DNA from: Flavobacterium ajazii
GTDB taxonomy: Bacteria > Bacteroidota > Bacteroidia > Flavobacteriales > Flavobacteriaceae
Assembly (NCBI RefSeq): GCF_010614725.1
Contig: NZ_JAAEHL010000004.1
Span: forward strand, 186,001 to 250,000
DNA length: 64,000 nt
Reading direction: 5' to 3'
Both the position numbers and the translations under genes were made by a program. Under the pieces are notes generated by a model, which worked only from the letters and a program-made list of their open reading frames with translations, ran no database searches and was not told where the DNA came from. Below are positions 52,398 through 62,723 of the stretch, in pieces (position 1 is the first letter of the stretch; every line of letters starts with the position of its first letter).

Positions 52398-55300
52398 TTA
52401 AGGTAAATTTTTAATTATTTTAAATCCATAATTTGAATAATGATTCCCCTCCATACCAAATCTTAATTTTGGATCATACTCACCCTTCCATTTCCAAGCA
52501 TTTGCTTGATCATATTCCCATTGATTAATAATCCTATGTTCATTTTCACCTAGAAAACTGATACCATTTGAATAAAAATATGCGTGCATATACTCATGAT
52601 GCATTACAGTATACAATTGATTTCTAGAAACAAAAGCACTTTTAGCTAGATATACCTTATTCGTTCTTCCTAAATTAAACCAACCTGATCTTTCATGTAA
52701 AGTTGTCCCATTTATTTCCTCACCAGATTTATTATACATTCTACCATCTATTACTTTATAACCTTTAGGGGCAGTTCCATCAGCATGTAATTCGTCAACA
52801 TTTGCTGATAATCTTTTTAGTTCCGAATGAGAATCTGAAAAATTCTTTGCATTTTTATTGGAATATTCTAATTTTCCTGAATCATCATAAGTATTAACAC
52901 TTCCTACTGGTGAATCAGAAGTTCCTGTCCCATGCCAAAAATCTAAACCTGATTCACTTGCTTTCATACCTCCCTGAATTCCTCCGATAGCACCGCCAAT
53001 CAGAGCTCCAGTTGCAGCTCCTCCTAAAACAGCTTTTAAGGTTATAGTATTTCCTGTAAACATAGCATTAGAAACTGCTCCTCCGGCTCCTGAAATCGAA
53101 CCAATTACAGCTCCCTGATAAGCACCTTGCCAAAATCCCATTGCAGGTGTACTAAACATTGAACTCGCAGCACTGCCAATTCCAAATGTTACTGCAGCAG
53201 TTGCAGCTCCTACAAAAGTAGCTTTTGCCAAACCACCTACGCTAAACGGTACATCGGCCAGTAAAGCTGTAAGGGTATATGAAGTTAACGCTATTGCGGC
53301 ACCAATTAGTACTGCAACACCAAAAGTAATAGCTTCTTCACCGCTAGGATCGGTATACATCAAGGGATTATTCAATACATACGAATACCTGTTGTAATTC
53401 TGAGTATTCTCAGGCTGCTGTACAAAGTTGTCCGGCATTAAAAATGAACGTAAAACAGGGTCGTACAAACGGCCGTTCATGTGTATCAGCCCAACTTCTG
53501 CCAGATGCTCGTGGCTGGTATAACCACGGTCCAGCATCATCAGTGCTGCTCCTGTACCATTTGTGGGCAGGGTAATGGCAACACCGTTTTGCTGCAGTTT
53601 GGCCAGATTTCCCCACGCATCAAACTGGCGTCTTTCTACTGCTGCTCCTGTATTATCTGAAATGGCTATAATACTTCCCAGATAATCCCTGTGAAGGTAA
53701 TACTTTTTGTCTGTAATAGTGCCTGTTGAGACTGTTTTTGTCTTTTCTGTGTATAAAGGTGCCCCATAGGCATCACCTCCTACCCAGGTTCTTATGGTAA
53801 CTTCTGTAGGGGTTCTTATGATCTCTACCGTACCGTCATCGGTATAGTTCTTGGTTTTGGTATACACCCCATCTGCTCCCGGAGCCGGGATCTGATAGCC
53901 AAATTTCATAGCCTGTCTTGACAAATGCGAATTATAGGTAAATGCTGTACTGCCTTTATCGCTTTCATTGATCGATATCGGACTTTTAAACATATTGTAG
54001 GTTACCAGTTGTTTAGGCAGTTCGTTGTAATATGCCGCTCCCTCTGTTGTCAGTTCTATTTCCTTTTTCTGGTAAATTCCGGTATTGAAATTACCGTTGT
54101 AGGTTACCGTGCCCAGTTTGTTGTTAGTGGTGATCCTTCCCCTATCGTCATAGGTATTCGAATCTACAATACCTGTTAAAGGATTGGTCCAGTTGGTGAG
54201 CCTGTCCATAGTATCATAGGTAAAGGTCTCAGATGTTCCCAATGCCACATTCTGGCGGTTACTCAGGGTTCCTTTTACAGCATTAAAACTATAGGTATTG
54301 TTTATAATATTTATACTGTTTTTGGTATGTTTCTGAGAGGTATAATAACCATGCTCATCATAGGTATTGGTTATCGCAACTCCGTTCCCCAGGGTCTGGG
54401 TCAAGGGCTGCATTTTTTCATTGGCGGTATCAAGCTGCCATAAAACGGCATCATTGCCATCTGTGAGTTTATCCATGATACCGTTATAAGTATTGTAGCC
54501 GTTTTTTGTGGTAACAGACTCACTTAAACCCGATACAAGGTCCTGTGTTGCATTGGTTGCCGTAACTGGTCTTCCGTAACTATCGTAGGTTATGGTTTTG
54601 GTTTGTGTAAAAACGGCATTGGTCTCGGTATTGGTTACGGGTCTGTGCAGTGCATCATACGTATAACCAAAACTGTCTATGTTTGCTCCTAAACTGTTCT
54701 TGCTGATCTCACTTGTCAGCTGAGCAAAAGAGTTGTAAACATAATCTGTCTCGATATCTGCTCCGTCTCCCGATACTTTTCGTTTGGTTACCTTTCCAAA
54801 TTCATCATAGGTGGTATCGGTTTTTCCTTTCGGAGTGGTTTCTGTAATTAACTGTCCAAAAGCATCGTAACTGTAAGTGTAGGTACCCGCATTAGGATCG
54901 GTCATCGCTGTTTTATTGCCCCAGCCATCGATGCTAATGTTTATTTTGTGACCACCATAATTTGATTCTTTCAGCTGGCCATTGGCATAATAAGTAAAAT
55001 TGATTGTTCCTCCCGGGTCAGTCGTCTGGGTTTTATTGCCCAAGGCATCTACTGTTGCCGTAGTTGTCTTTCCGTCATCAACACTTGTGGTGGTCAGCCC
55101 TGAATAAGAAAATGTCTGGATCCTTCCTGTTGGCTGTGTTATCTTCGTAGGACGCATCAGGTAATCATATTCATATTCTACCCAGCGGGTTACAGATGAA
55201 AAATAAGGCTCGCTTTCTTTTTTCTTTCTTCCCAGGCCATCATAAACCACTTGTTTTGAAATAGTCGAATTGACTGCCAAGCCTTTTGTAGTGGTGATAA

Positions 55301-58300
55301 TCGCTCTTCCCAACACATCGTATTGTGTAATGCTTTTAGCATTGTCTCCAACGGTATTCTGACTTGTAGTGGTGTAACCTCCATCGGATAATTTAGCATA
55401 TGTAATAGTGGTTTCCAATGGTACCGCAGATGCTCCGGTGGTTTTGGTTTTGGTGAGTTTTCCCCAATTATCAAAAGTATAATCGCTTACCACACCCAAA
55501 GGACTCGTTGATTGTATCACCTGTCCCAATGTATTGTAGACAAAAGTAGTTACAAAGTTCTGGTGATCTGTTTTTTTGGTTACAAAACGTTTAGTAGCAT
55601 CATACTCGTCTGTTATTTTTCGGGCGGTAGGTGCCGGCAAGGCATTGGGTGCTGAGACCGTTTTGGTCAGCAGATTTCCAACGGCATCATAAGTCATGTC
55701 CTCTACAATGGCATAAGTATTATGTCCTTTTTTCTCCGTTCGGGTCAGGTTTGTTCCTGTGTAGGTGTACGCTTCTTCAGAAGTCCGGGTATCACTGCCG
55801 TATGTTGTGGATGTATTTACTTTTTTAGGTCTTCCTATATAATACGAACTTCCGGTTCCTGATGGATTATTGTCATATTCCGTATCGACAATTGTGGTTC
55901 CCTGCACGTTTGAACCGCTGTATTTTTTGGTAACTGTTCTGGTTTCCAAACCATAATAGCCCGGACTATCAGCTGTTCCGTCATAACTGAAAACAGTTTC
56001 GCTTTTTATGCCGGACAAATGGTCTGTTGTGGTCTGTTTGGTCAATAAAACATTGAAAACACTATTGTTGGAAACCGGGGCATTGCTTCCGCCCTGAACT
56101 GCTGCCGGAGTTGCTGTGAATTTGGTATTATTGGCAGCACTGGCTGTAAAGCCGGGTTTTAAAACAATGACAGGCGACTGATAATTGACTGCTATATCAT
56201 TGCCTATTGCAGAAGAGGCTGTTATAGAAGTACCTGCTTTATAGGTCTGTCCTGCAGTTACAGGAGCTGTAATGGTCATAACATCCTGAACAGGGTCCGT
56301 TGAAACAGCATCGCCACCGCCTTTGGTATAGCCACCAAATACATTGGTTTTGGTGCTCAACAAATCAGAAGGTGTTGCATCAAAAACCGTAGCTCCGTTG
56401 GTGCTGGACCAGGTTATGGTATTGGCTCCTCTCAGATTGACATCATTGTGCTGGGTGGTCCATATTTTGGTATCGGATTCTGATAAGTACCAACTGCTTC
56501 TTGTAGTGCGGGTAAATCCTACTGTTCCGTAATTAAAATTGGATACATAGCCGCGGTACCTGAAGTCCTGATATTTTGAAACTCCGTTGATGGTTGCCGT
56601 CAATTTGGAAACCAAATAGCTTGATGAGTTTCTGACGATCTCAATATCAGGATAATTTACGGCATCTGCCGAAGAATAAAAATCTGTGCTGCTATTTGTA
56701 GTGCCAGTTTCAGGTGGCATCATTGGCTTGTACTCAATAGTCTGGACAATCTTACCATTGGCTTCGGTTACGGTCTTTAAACGATTATCAGAATCAAAAT
56801 CTTTATTGAACTGGTAATATTCTATTTTATTATAATGCCCCCGAACAATAACCAGATCGGTATTGGCACCGTTGTATCTGTAATTGGATACCAATGGAAT
56901 AGGGATATCGGGTGAATTCGAGAAAAAACCGGATGGCTGCCCTAGGATTAAATTATCATTTTTTGAATCATAAGTCATCGGAAAAGTAGTTGTACTGGCT
57001 GTATTTCCTATGTTATTGGTATATCCTTTTACCCACCATTCTGTATTATGGTCATTGATTGTCCAACCCGGCTTGTAATATCTTCTCCAAACCCTTACTA
57101 TGTCTGATTTACCGTCTTTGTTGATATCAATAGCATAATAATTGCTGAAATGGGTTTGAGAAGCGAAACTTTTTCCTGTATTAGGCCAATATTCCACAAT
57201 GTTATGCGATTCTTTTATAAAAAACTCCCCTCCGGCTGGTTGTGGGTTGCTGTAATAAATATGCCATAAAGTCTGTGCTTCTCCTCCCTCTCCATCGGGA
57301 AGTATGATATCTGTTTTACCATCACCGTTGTAGTCGCCTAAAAGCAATTGTTTTGTAGCTGAATATTTATCTAAAGTTCCTGAACCGATTATTTCTAATT
57401 CAACCCATGGGCTTACTGTTAGTTGTTTAAAACTAACTATTTTATAAGTTTTATCGTAATTAACTATCAATATATCAGCCTTCCCATCAGAATTAAAATC
57501 TGCTATATATTTTTTATCTCCTAATAAAACAGAACTGTTCTCTAATTTAACAAATCCTTTCTGACCTAGGGATGTAGATGCATTTGGATCAAGATTCATT
57601 AAATGAAAATCATATCCATCATACGCCCAATCTTCAATACAATATTCGTCTATTAGATAGCCGTTACCATCATAAACTGCATAAGGATACGTTAAAATAC
57701 TGTGATTTCGACGACTTTGTATTAAAAATTCACTTATACCATCTCCATTAAAATCTCCTTCAAAATAATCATTAAATTTTAAAAGATTTGCAACACTACT
57801 ACAATATGAATCTGAATCTGGATCAATAATCATCGTATTATTAAAATCTATTATCTTATTGTGGCTCAAAACGACTCCATTCCCAGATAAATTATACGTT
57901 TTAAACTCTATTGTGGTCAAAGTTTCATTAATATAAACAATCGACTGGAATTGGTTTAGTTTATTATTAGTGAGTGTAGTGGCAGCAAATTTGTAACGAA
58001 TCCATACAGGTAAATCAATTGGAGTATTTCCTGTATTCTCCTGAAACAATTTTGTAAAAATCTTATTATCAGCCACAAAATCCAATCTCCCATCTCCATC
58101 AAAATCACCCGCAAGATCTGCTTCACTAAAATTTAGATTATTATCATACGTTTTTACAGTCCTTGTAGTTGTAGTAGGTGTACTATTATACTCAAAAACT
58201 ACAGGATTTGCTTCCTCATTCTGGGCATTGACTTCTTTTATACTTGTTACCCTTTCATATCCTGAATCATCAGTTGCATGCGTAATTTTGTAAGTCCTGA

Positions 58301-59084
58301 AAATAGAATTATTAGCATATACCTCTACAAATTTTAAAATTTGCGTTGCATAGACTGCCGCTCCTTTCATATAGTCTCTTTCTACCCGGTCTGCGGCTTC
58401 ATATTTAAAAGCTATTTTATCCTGAGCTGCAATTCCTGCTGTAGTGTTTCCGCTAAAAATAATGGAATCAATATACAACTGGTTTGTACTGTTATAAGTA
58501 ACCGTTTTATAAGTATAATCGATAAAGTTTTCGTTTGTATCTTCGAAACGCACAATATACCAGGAATTAACCGATACCGAATTTTGCAGACTTCCACCTC
58601 CTTTTGAGCCATACCAGCTTCTGGAACCGTCGGGTGCCGTAACAATAAAATACGTTACAGTGCCTTCTATTTTTAATTCGATTTTGGTATTGCTTTTATA
58701 TTCGGTTTCATAAGTCGAACCGTTTGCCCAATAGGTCCCGGTTTTTATCAATAATCGCTGGCCATCCAGAGACAATTTATCATTATCGTCAAAATCAACT
58801 CCGTCTACAAAACCGTCAATATCACGTCGCGTTGCTATACGGCTTATGGCCGAAATACTGTTGATACCCCAGCCCTGACCTGCAATTCCTCCTCTTACGC
58901 CACTGCTGTAGGTAAGATTAATGATTGGCGCCACATTTTTGATACTTGGTGGCATGGCTATTGGCAAGGTGTAAGCAGCAGTACCCGAAGCTGCTATTTG
59001 CAATTCTCCTTTAGTATCTGTAAAATTTTGAGAAAATGAAAAATGCGTTACTAAAATAAAAATGAAAAAGTAAAATTGTTTCAT
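52398..59084 (-). CDS. Secreted SpvB/FG-GAP/Rhs polymorphic toxin with HEXXH tip
   Basis: This 2228-residue protein has a signal peptide (1-18), an SpvB/TcdB-like N-terminal region (TYSSGVRGGIAGQGWGINSI), several FG-GAP-type calcium loops (DGDGRLDF, NSDGKADI, NGDGKTDI, NKDGKSDI), many YD repeats, and the Rhs core end (MNGRLYDPVLRSF, DPSGEE at 1912-1917). The tip (about 1918-2228) has a Gly/Ala-rich pre-toxin stretch and HEYMH at 2163-2167, a zinc-protease-like motif. The core should form a cocoon around the tip. No T9SS sorting domain ends it. A lipoprotein immunity candidate follows by one base. Confidence 0.85.
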   Translation of the reverse strand: MKQFYFFIFILVTHFSFSQNFTDTKGELQIAASGTAAYTLPIAMPPSIKNVAPIINLTYSSGVRGGIAGQGWGINSISAISRIATRRDIDGFVDGVDFDDNDKLSLDGQRLLIKTGTYWANGSTYETEYKSNTKIELKIEGTVTYFIVTAPDGSRSWYGSKGGGSLQNSVSVNSWYIVRFEDTNENFIDYTYKTVTYNSTNQLYIDSIIFSGNTTAGIAAQDKIAFKYEAADRVERDYMKGAAVYATQILKFVEVYANNSIFRTYKITHATDDSGYERVTSIKEVNAQNEEANPVVFEYNSTPTTTTRTVKTYDNNLNFSEADLAGDFDGDGRLDFVADNKIFTKLFQENTGNTPIDLPVWIRYKFAATTLTNNKLNQFQSIVYINETLTTIEFKTYNLSGNGVVLSHNKIIDFNNTMIIDPDSDSYCSSVANLLKFNDYFEGDFNGDGISEFLIQSRRNHSILTYPYAVYDGNGYLIDEYCIEDWAYDGYDFHLMNLDPNASTSLGQKGFVKLENSSVLLGDKKYIADFNSDGKADILIVNYDKTYKIVSFKQLTVSPWVELEIIGSGTLDKYSATKQLLLGDYNGDGKTDIILPDGEGGEAQTLWHIYYSNPQPAGGEFFIKESHNIVEYWPNTGKSFASQTHFSNYYAIDINKDGKSDIVRVWRRYYKPGWTINDHNTEWWVKGYTNNIGNTASTTTFPMTYDSKNDNLILGQPSGFFSNSPDIPIPLVSNYRYNGANTDLVIVRGHYNKIEYYQFNKDFDSDNRLKTVTEANGKIVQTIEYKPMMPPETGTTNSSTDFYSSADAVNYPDIEIVRNSSSYLVSKLTATINGVSKYQDFRYRGYVSNFNYGTVGFTRTTRSSWYLSESDTKIWTTQHNDVNLRGANTITWSSTNGATVFDATPSDLLSTKTNVFGGYTKGGGDAVSTDPVQDVMTITAPVTAGQTYKAGTSITASSAIGNDIAVNYQSPVIVLKPGFTASAANNTKFTATPAAVQGGSNAPVSNNSVFNVLLTKQTTTDHLSGIKSETVFSYDGTADSPGYYGLETRTVTKKYSGSNVQGTTIVDTEYDNNPSGTGSSYYIGRPKKVNTSTTYGSDTRTSEEAYTYTGTNLTRTEKKGHNTYAIVEDMTYDAVGNLLTKTVSAPNALPAPTARKITDEYDATKRFVTKKTDHQNFVTTFVYNTLGQVIQSTSPLGVVSDYTFDNWGKLTKTKTTGASAVPLETTITYAKLSDGGYTTTSQNTVGDNAKSITQYDVLGRAIITTTKGLAVNSTISKQVVYDGLGRKKKESEPYFSSVTRWVEYEYDYLMRPTKITQPTGRIQTFSYSGLTTTSVDDGKTTTATVDALGNKTQTTDPGGTINFTYYANGQLKESNYGGHKINISIDGWGNKTAMTDPNAGTYTYSYDAFGQLITETTPKGKTDTTYDEFGKVTKRKVSGDGADIETDYVYNSFAQLTSEISKNSLGANIDSFGYTYDALHRPVTNTETNAVFTQTKTITYDSYGRPVTATNATQDLVSGLSESVTTKNGYNTYNGIMDKLTDGNDAVLWQLDTANEKMQPLTQTLGNGVAITNTYDEHGYYTSQKHTKNSINIINNTYSFNAVKGTLSNRQNVALGTSETFTYDTMDRLTNWTNPLTGIVDSNTYDDRGRITTNNKLGTVTYNGNFNTGIYQKKEIELTTEGAAYYNELPKQLVTYNMFKSPISINESDKGSTAFTYNSHLSRQAMKFGYQIPAPGADGVYTKTKNYTDDGTVEIIRTPTEVTIRTWVGGDAYGAPLYTEKTKTVSTGTITDKKYYLHRDYLGSIIAISDNTGAAVERRQFDAWGNLAKLQQNGVAITLPTNGTGAALMMLDRGYTSHEHLAEVGLIHMNGRLYDPVLRSFLMPDNFVQQPENTQNYNRYSYVLNNPLMYTDPSGEEAITFGVAVLIGAAIALTSYTLTALLADVPFSVGGLAKATFVGAATAAVTFGIGSAASSMFSTPAMGFWQGAYQGAVIGSISGAGGAVSNAMFTGNTITLKAVLGGAATGALIGGAIGGIQGGMKASESGLDFWHGTGTSDSPVGSVNTYDDSGKLEYSNKNAKNFSDSHSELKRLSANVDELHADGTAPKGYKVIDGRMYNKSGEEINGTTLHERSGWFNLGRTNKVYLAKSAFVSRNQLYTVMHHEYMHAYFYSNGISFLGENEHRIINQWEYDQANAWKWKGEYDPKLRFGMEGNHYSNYGFKIIKNLP

Positions 59085-59156
59085 ATAAGTTTAAGGTTGT
59101 TTTTCCTGTCTCTAAAATTTGAACAGGATAAAGTATTCTAAAGTTTGTATCGCTTT

Positions 59157-59609
59157 TTATAGCTGTTTCACAATTTTGAACGTTTTGGGCTCACCTGTTT
59201 TATAATGGAGCACAACGATATAAACCCCTGAAGGATAAGACTGAAACAAAATATCCTGAGTGTTATTGTTTTTAGTTTCCTGATAGGTTCTTATAACCTG
59301 CCCGTTCATTGCAATTACCTGAATCGAAGTGACATAATTATCATCCGTCAGTTCCCATTTCAGATAGAGCTCTTCTTTTACCGGATTCGGATAATAGGAA
59401 ATCATATCTTCTCCTTCGATTTTTTCCAGGTCTTCCTCAACTATGGCTTCTATTTCTTTGACTTGCTTTCCTGTCTCCGGCGGACAGTTGACACACAAGA
59501 TTCTACTTACCTGATTGCCGGCAGTGTCGTAACTAAACTTTATTTTTGTGGTTTGGGCCTGACTAAATAGTGCAAAACCTAAAAAGACCAGAAGTAAATA
59601 TTGCTTCAT
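59157..59609 (-). CDS. Small YD-motif protein with T9SS type A sorting domain
   Basis: This 150-residue protein has a signal peptide (MKQYLLLVFLGFALFSQAQ), one Rhs-like YD motif (KFSYDTAGNQVSRILC), a short acidic linker and a type A T9SS domain (ISYYPNPVKEELYLKW...PSGVYIVVLHY). It lies 72 bases upstream of the Rhs gene and 3 bases after the tail-fibre-like gene in the same direction. A substrate that is almost only a sorting domain plus one YD repeat is unusual; it might help export or anchor the Rhs protein, which lacks a sorting domain. That role is speculative. Confidence 0.8.
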   Translation of the reverse strand: MKQYLLLVFLGFALFSQAQTTKIKFSYDTAGNQVSRILCVNCPPETGKQVKEIEAIVEEDLEKIEGEDMISYYPNPVKEELYLKWELTDDNYVTSIQVIAMNGQVIRTYQETKNNNTQDILFQSYPSGVYIVVLHYKTGEPKTFKIVKQL

Positions 59610-59612
59610 AAA

Positions 59613-60665
59613 CTATTTTTTTAATTCTTTTTCAATTGCTGCTAATCTTTCAGCTAGTGATTTATATTGTTCGTTTTCTGCTCTTAAACGCTTCAGTTCT
59701 TTTTGCTGTTCTATAGTATAAAGTGTTAATTCTTCTATTTTTTGGAGTAAAATAGTAGACATTTCTGCTAAAGAAATTCCTTTTTCCTGCATTTCTTTTG
59801 CAGAAGGCACACCAGGCAAGTGATTGTTTTTCTTAGTAAAATCTTCAATTTCGGAAAGCGTTGGGAAGGCATAATCTGATTTTAATTCTGATCTGCCTGT
59901 ATAATATTTTTGGAAAACATAATCCGGTGCGATACTAGTATCTACAATGACTTCTTTAGAATGAATGGTTCCATTTACGGTTAGTTTTTGGTCTGGATTT
60001 GCAGTCCCAATTCCAACATTGCCTACATCTGAAATACGAATCCTTTCCTGACCATTTGTAGAGAAACCCAAAAAACCTCCAGAAATACTTCCTCCTCTAT
60101 AAAATGAAATAAAACCATTGGTTTCTGTATAGTCATATTTCAATCCTAACCTGAAAGATTCGGCAAAAGGCTGTGTAGTTAGTGATTTTGCATACAAAGA
60201 AAAAGCAGATTCAGTAGCATTTGCAAGAATAGTTCCATAAGAATTATCTCCGTTATTGACATGCAATTTTGCTGTAGGATTACTTGTCCCAATTCCTACA
60301 CTACCATTTGAATTAATCCGAACTCTTTCATCTCCATTAACTAAAAATTTCAAAGCACGAGCATTATTTCCAAAATAAGCATTATGTTCAAGTAAAACTG
60401 AAGCGGATTCTCCAACAAAATCATAAAATTTATAGCCACTTGAATACTTTTCTGTTGTTGAAGTTCTTCTATCTTGAACTGCAAAATTTCCACCCATTTC
60501 TCCTATTGTAAGTTTCTCTACAGGTATAATATTTCCAACTCCATTATAACCTGTTCCAATTCCTACATTTGATGTAGTCGAGACAGGGTTTGTACCATTC
60601 CATTGAGCATTAATGTTCAAGCCTGAACCAAGGACAATCAAACTTATTAAAATCTGTTTTTTCAT
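59613..60665 (-). CDS. Secreted tail-fibre-like protein
   Basis: This 350-residue protein has a signal peptide (1-21), repeats of the SNVGIGT/GSVGIGTSNPTAKL/GNVGIGTANPDQKL type seen in Bacteroidota tail-fibre-like proteins, and a C-terminal part with SEIEDFTKKNNHLPGVPSA and KGISLAEMSTILLQKIEEL plus a coiled coil. Such C-termini trimerise fibres and resemble the S74 chaperone region. It ends 3 bases before the small T9SS protein gene, so they share an operon. The last third is nearly identical to the frameshifted neighbour. Confidence 0.8.
   Translation of the reverse strand: MKKQILISLIVLGSGLNINAQWNGTNPVSTTSNVGIGTGYNGVGNIIPVEKLTIGEMGGNFAVQDRRTSTTEKYSSGYKFYDFVGESASVLLEHNAYFGNNARALKFLVNGDERVRINSNGSVGIGTSNPTAKLHVNNGDNSYGTILANATESAFSLYAKSLTTQPFAESFRLGLKYDYTETNGFISFYRGGSISGGFLGFSTNGQERIRISDVGNVGIGTANPDQKLTVNGTIHSKEVIVDTSIAPDYVFQKYYTGRSELKSDYAFPTLSEIEDFTKKNNHLPGVPSAKEMQEKGISLAEMSTILLQKIEELTLYTIEQQKELKRLRAENEQYKSLAERLAAIEKELKK
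59701..59996 (-). repeat. 296-bp direct repeat, copy A
   Basis: It is colinear with 60856-61151, with about 94 percent identity by eye, encoding the conserved tail-fibre C-terminal segment from KLTVNGTIHSKEV to TIEQQKE. Confidence 0.85.
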
Positions 60666-60758
60666 TATAATTTATTTTTTACTGTTTAACATCTACTAAA
60701 AAACCTTTTTTTCCTCATAAATCCAACAGAAAAGGTTAAAGGCTACAGAATATTAAGA

Positions 60759-62047
60759 TTATTTTTTAGAATACAACAATAACTTTACCTGACTTTTTAG
60801 CTCCTCAATCTCTTTATTTTGTTGCATCAAATACTGTTTCTGTTCCTGCATTTCTTTTTGCTGCTCTATAGTATAAAGTGTTAATTCTTCTATTTTTTGA
60901 AGTAAAATAGTAGACATTTCTGCTAAAGAAATTCCTTTTTCCTGCATTTCTTTTGCAGAAGGCACACCTGGCAGGTGATTATTTTTCTTAGTAAAATCTT
61001 CAATTTCGGAAAGCGTTGGGAAGGCATAATCTGATTTTAATTCTGATTTTCCTGTGTAGTATTTTTGGAAAACATAATCAGGTGTGATGCTAGTATCTAC
61101 AATGACTTCTTTAGAGTGAATAGTTCCATTTACAGTTAGTTTTTGGTCTGGCGTTATTGTTCCTATACCTACTTTGCCATTATTGATTGTTAAATATGTT
61201 TCTCCGGCATTACCCAAGATTGAATATTATCGTTAGGGTCTCTTTCCCACCATGTCTTAGTATCTACATGAGGAGTTCCAAAACTAGCATCAATAGAAAT
61301 TCCATCATGTAATCTTCCACTATACCAATCATAAGTACTATTTACATCTCTTAAAGACCATAACCTATTCAAAATCATATTATCACCTACTCGTCCTCCT
61401 ATCTCATTTAATAATTGAAAATTGTGTAAATCTGTCCCTAAATGTGTATTTACAAAACTTTTAATTAAACCTGCAACTTCCAGTTTTGCACTTGGAGCAG
61501 TAGTACCAATACCTACGTTACCTGTAAAAAAGTTATTTGATCCATTAACTTCAAACATAATAACATTATTTTTATTACGAATACGCAAAGCATTTTGACT
61601 ATTATTAACATCAATGTAAGAGCCATAAGAAAAATTAGACCAGCCAATTCTATATTCACTTCCATGAAATGTCAAACCTCCATTAATAACCTGAGTACCT
61701 ATAAAGTAGTTATCTCCTCTTGTAGCTATTTCGTACCAAACAGGATTATTGGCTCCAAGACCGCGGGCAAATTTTCTAAAAAACAACTTATCATTTTCAA
61801 GATACGAGCTTACTATTTGCAATTGATGATTGTTCGTTGGGTCAGAATGACGTAAATTTAATAAATGATTCCAACCACCATTGTCTACCTGTCCTGCAGC
61901 ATTATACCCCTGATAAAACCCTGAAAGTAATTCTTTATTAAAATCATTAATTGCTGCAGGAGCATAACCGCTCCCTATTTGCTGTGAAAAGGAAACAACA
62001 CTGGTCAAAAGAAAAGAAAGTGTAAGAAATGTATTTTTGAATTTCAT
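60759..62047 (-). pseudogene. Tail-fibre-like secreted protein, interrupted by a frameshift
   Basis: The ATG at 62047 (MKFKNTFLTLSFLLTSVVSF) begins a protein that should read ...RDPNDNIQSW then GNAGETYLTINNGKVGIGT. Near 61212-61215 the frame breaks: the first part continues VMPEKHI and stops at 61190, while the C-terminal half is open in the +1 frame down to 60759. One extra G in the GGG run would restore one ORF of about 430 residues. It is either a real lesion, a phase-variable tract or a sequencing error. It is otherwise a paralogue of the gene at 59613. Confidence 0.8.
60856..61151 (-). repeat. 296-bp direct repeat, copy B
   Basis: This is the partner of 59701-59996 in the same orientation; recombination between the copies would delete or fuse the two tail-fibre-like genes. 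Confidence 0.85.
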
Positions 62048-62224
62048 ATTTGTGATGAATTTTAGATGAATTTTTGTGCAAAAATATGTAAAAAACATTC
62101 AAAAAAATAAGATTATTTCACTATTAAAATCCATTTTTCACACTAAAAACTAGTCACTTCTCTTTTTTTTAGATCCCTAAAAACAAATCCCAAATACACT
62201 ATCTTTTCAAGAGATACATTTCAA

Positions 62225-62264
62225 AAAAAAGAGCTTCTGAAATCAATCAAAAGCTCTTTCTTTT
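62225..62264. terminator. Terminator between the hypothetical gene and the fibre gene
   Basis: AAAGAGCTT (62228-62236) pairs with AAGCTCTTT (62251-62259), with A/T runs on both sides. Confidence 0.7.
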
Positions 62265-62284
62265 ATTACTTTATATTTTTAATC

Positions 62285-62650
62285 TTAACCAACAAGTTTT
62301 GTCGTGCCGTTATTTACATCAATTTCTGCAAAATTATGTTTTCCCATAACAACAAGCAGCTTGTTTGTATTATAGCCAATATATCTTATTTCCGGATTTC
62401 CAAATTTTGGTTTTCCACAAACAGATATTACATTGGTTTGCCATTGCAATTTGCTCCTTTTGTAGGCAGATATTGTTTGCAAATCATTTTCAACATAATA
62501 AACAATATTGTTTTTTTTAATTCCTCTTTTTTGTGTTCTTGCAAAATTTATTTCTGAGTTTTTTGAAATTAAAGCCTCATTGAATTTTTCAGCAATACCT
62601 GTTTGAGTTACAAAAAAGGTTAACATGGATAATTTTAGAAATGGTTTCAT
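62285..62650 (-). CDS. Hypothetical exported protein (121 aa)
   Basis: I do not recognise this protein. The N-terminus (MKPFLKLSMLTFFVTQTGIA) looks like a weak signal peptide. The remainder is beta-rich with KKNNIVYYVENDLQTISAYK and YIGYNTNKLLVVMGKHNFAEID, like a blade of a propeller, possibly a fragment of a larger protein. It is flanked by terminators on both sides and is therefore probably transcribed alone. Confidence 0.6.
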   Translation of the reverse strand: MKPFLKLSMLTFFVTQTGIAEKFNEALISKNSEINFARTQKRGIKKNNIVYYVENDLQTISAYKRSKLQWQTNVISVCGKPKFGNPEIRYIGYNTNKLLVVMGKHNFAEIDVNNGTTKLVG

Positions 62651-62723
62651 TAGGATAGAATTTGGGGTTCATAATCGTTTCAAATATAACTAATTAAAGC
62701 AAATAATAAATTTTTAATTGATC

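Noticed and set aside
53410..58645. Several small frames inside the Rhs gene on both strands
   Set aside because: The Rhs frame is continuous with expected repeats and core; the others are shadows.
61190..61217. Two separate fibre genes at 60759 and 61190
   Set aside because: The first lacks an ATG and signal, and the frames join with a single-base change, so one broken gene is the better reading.
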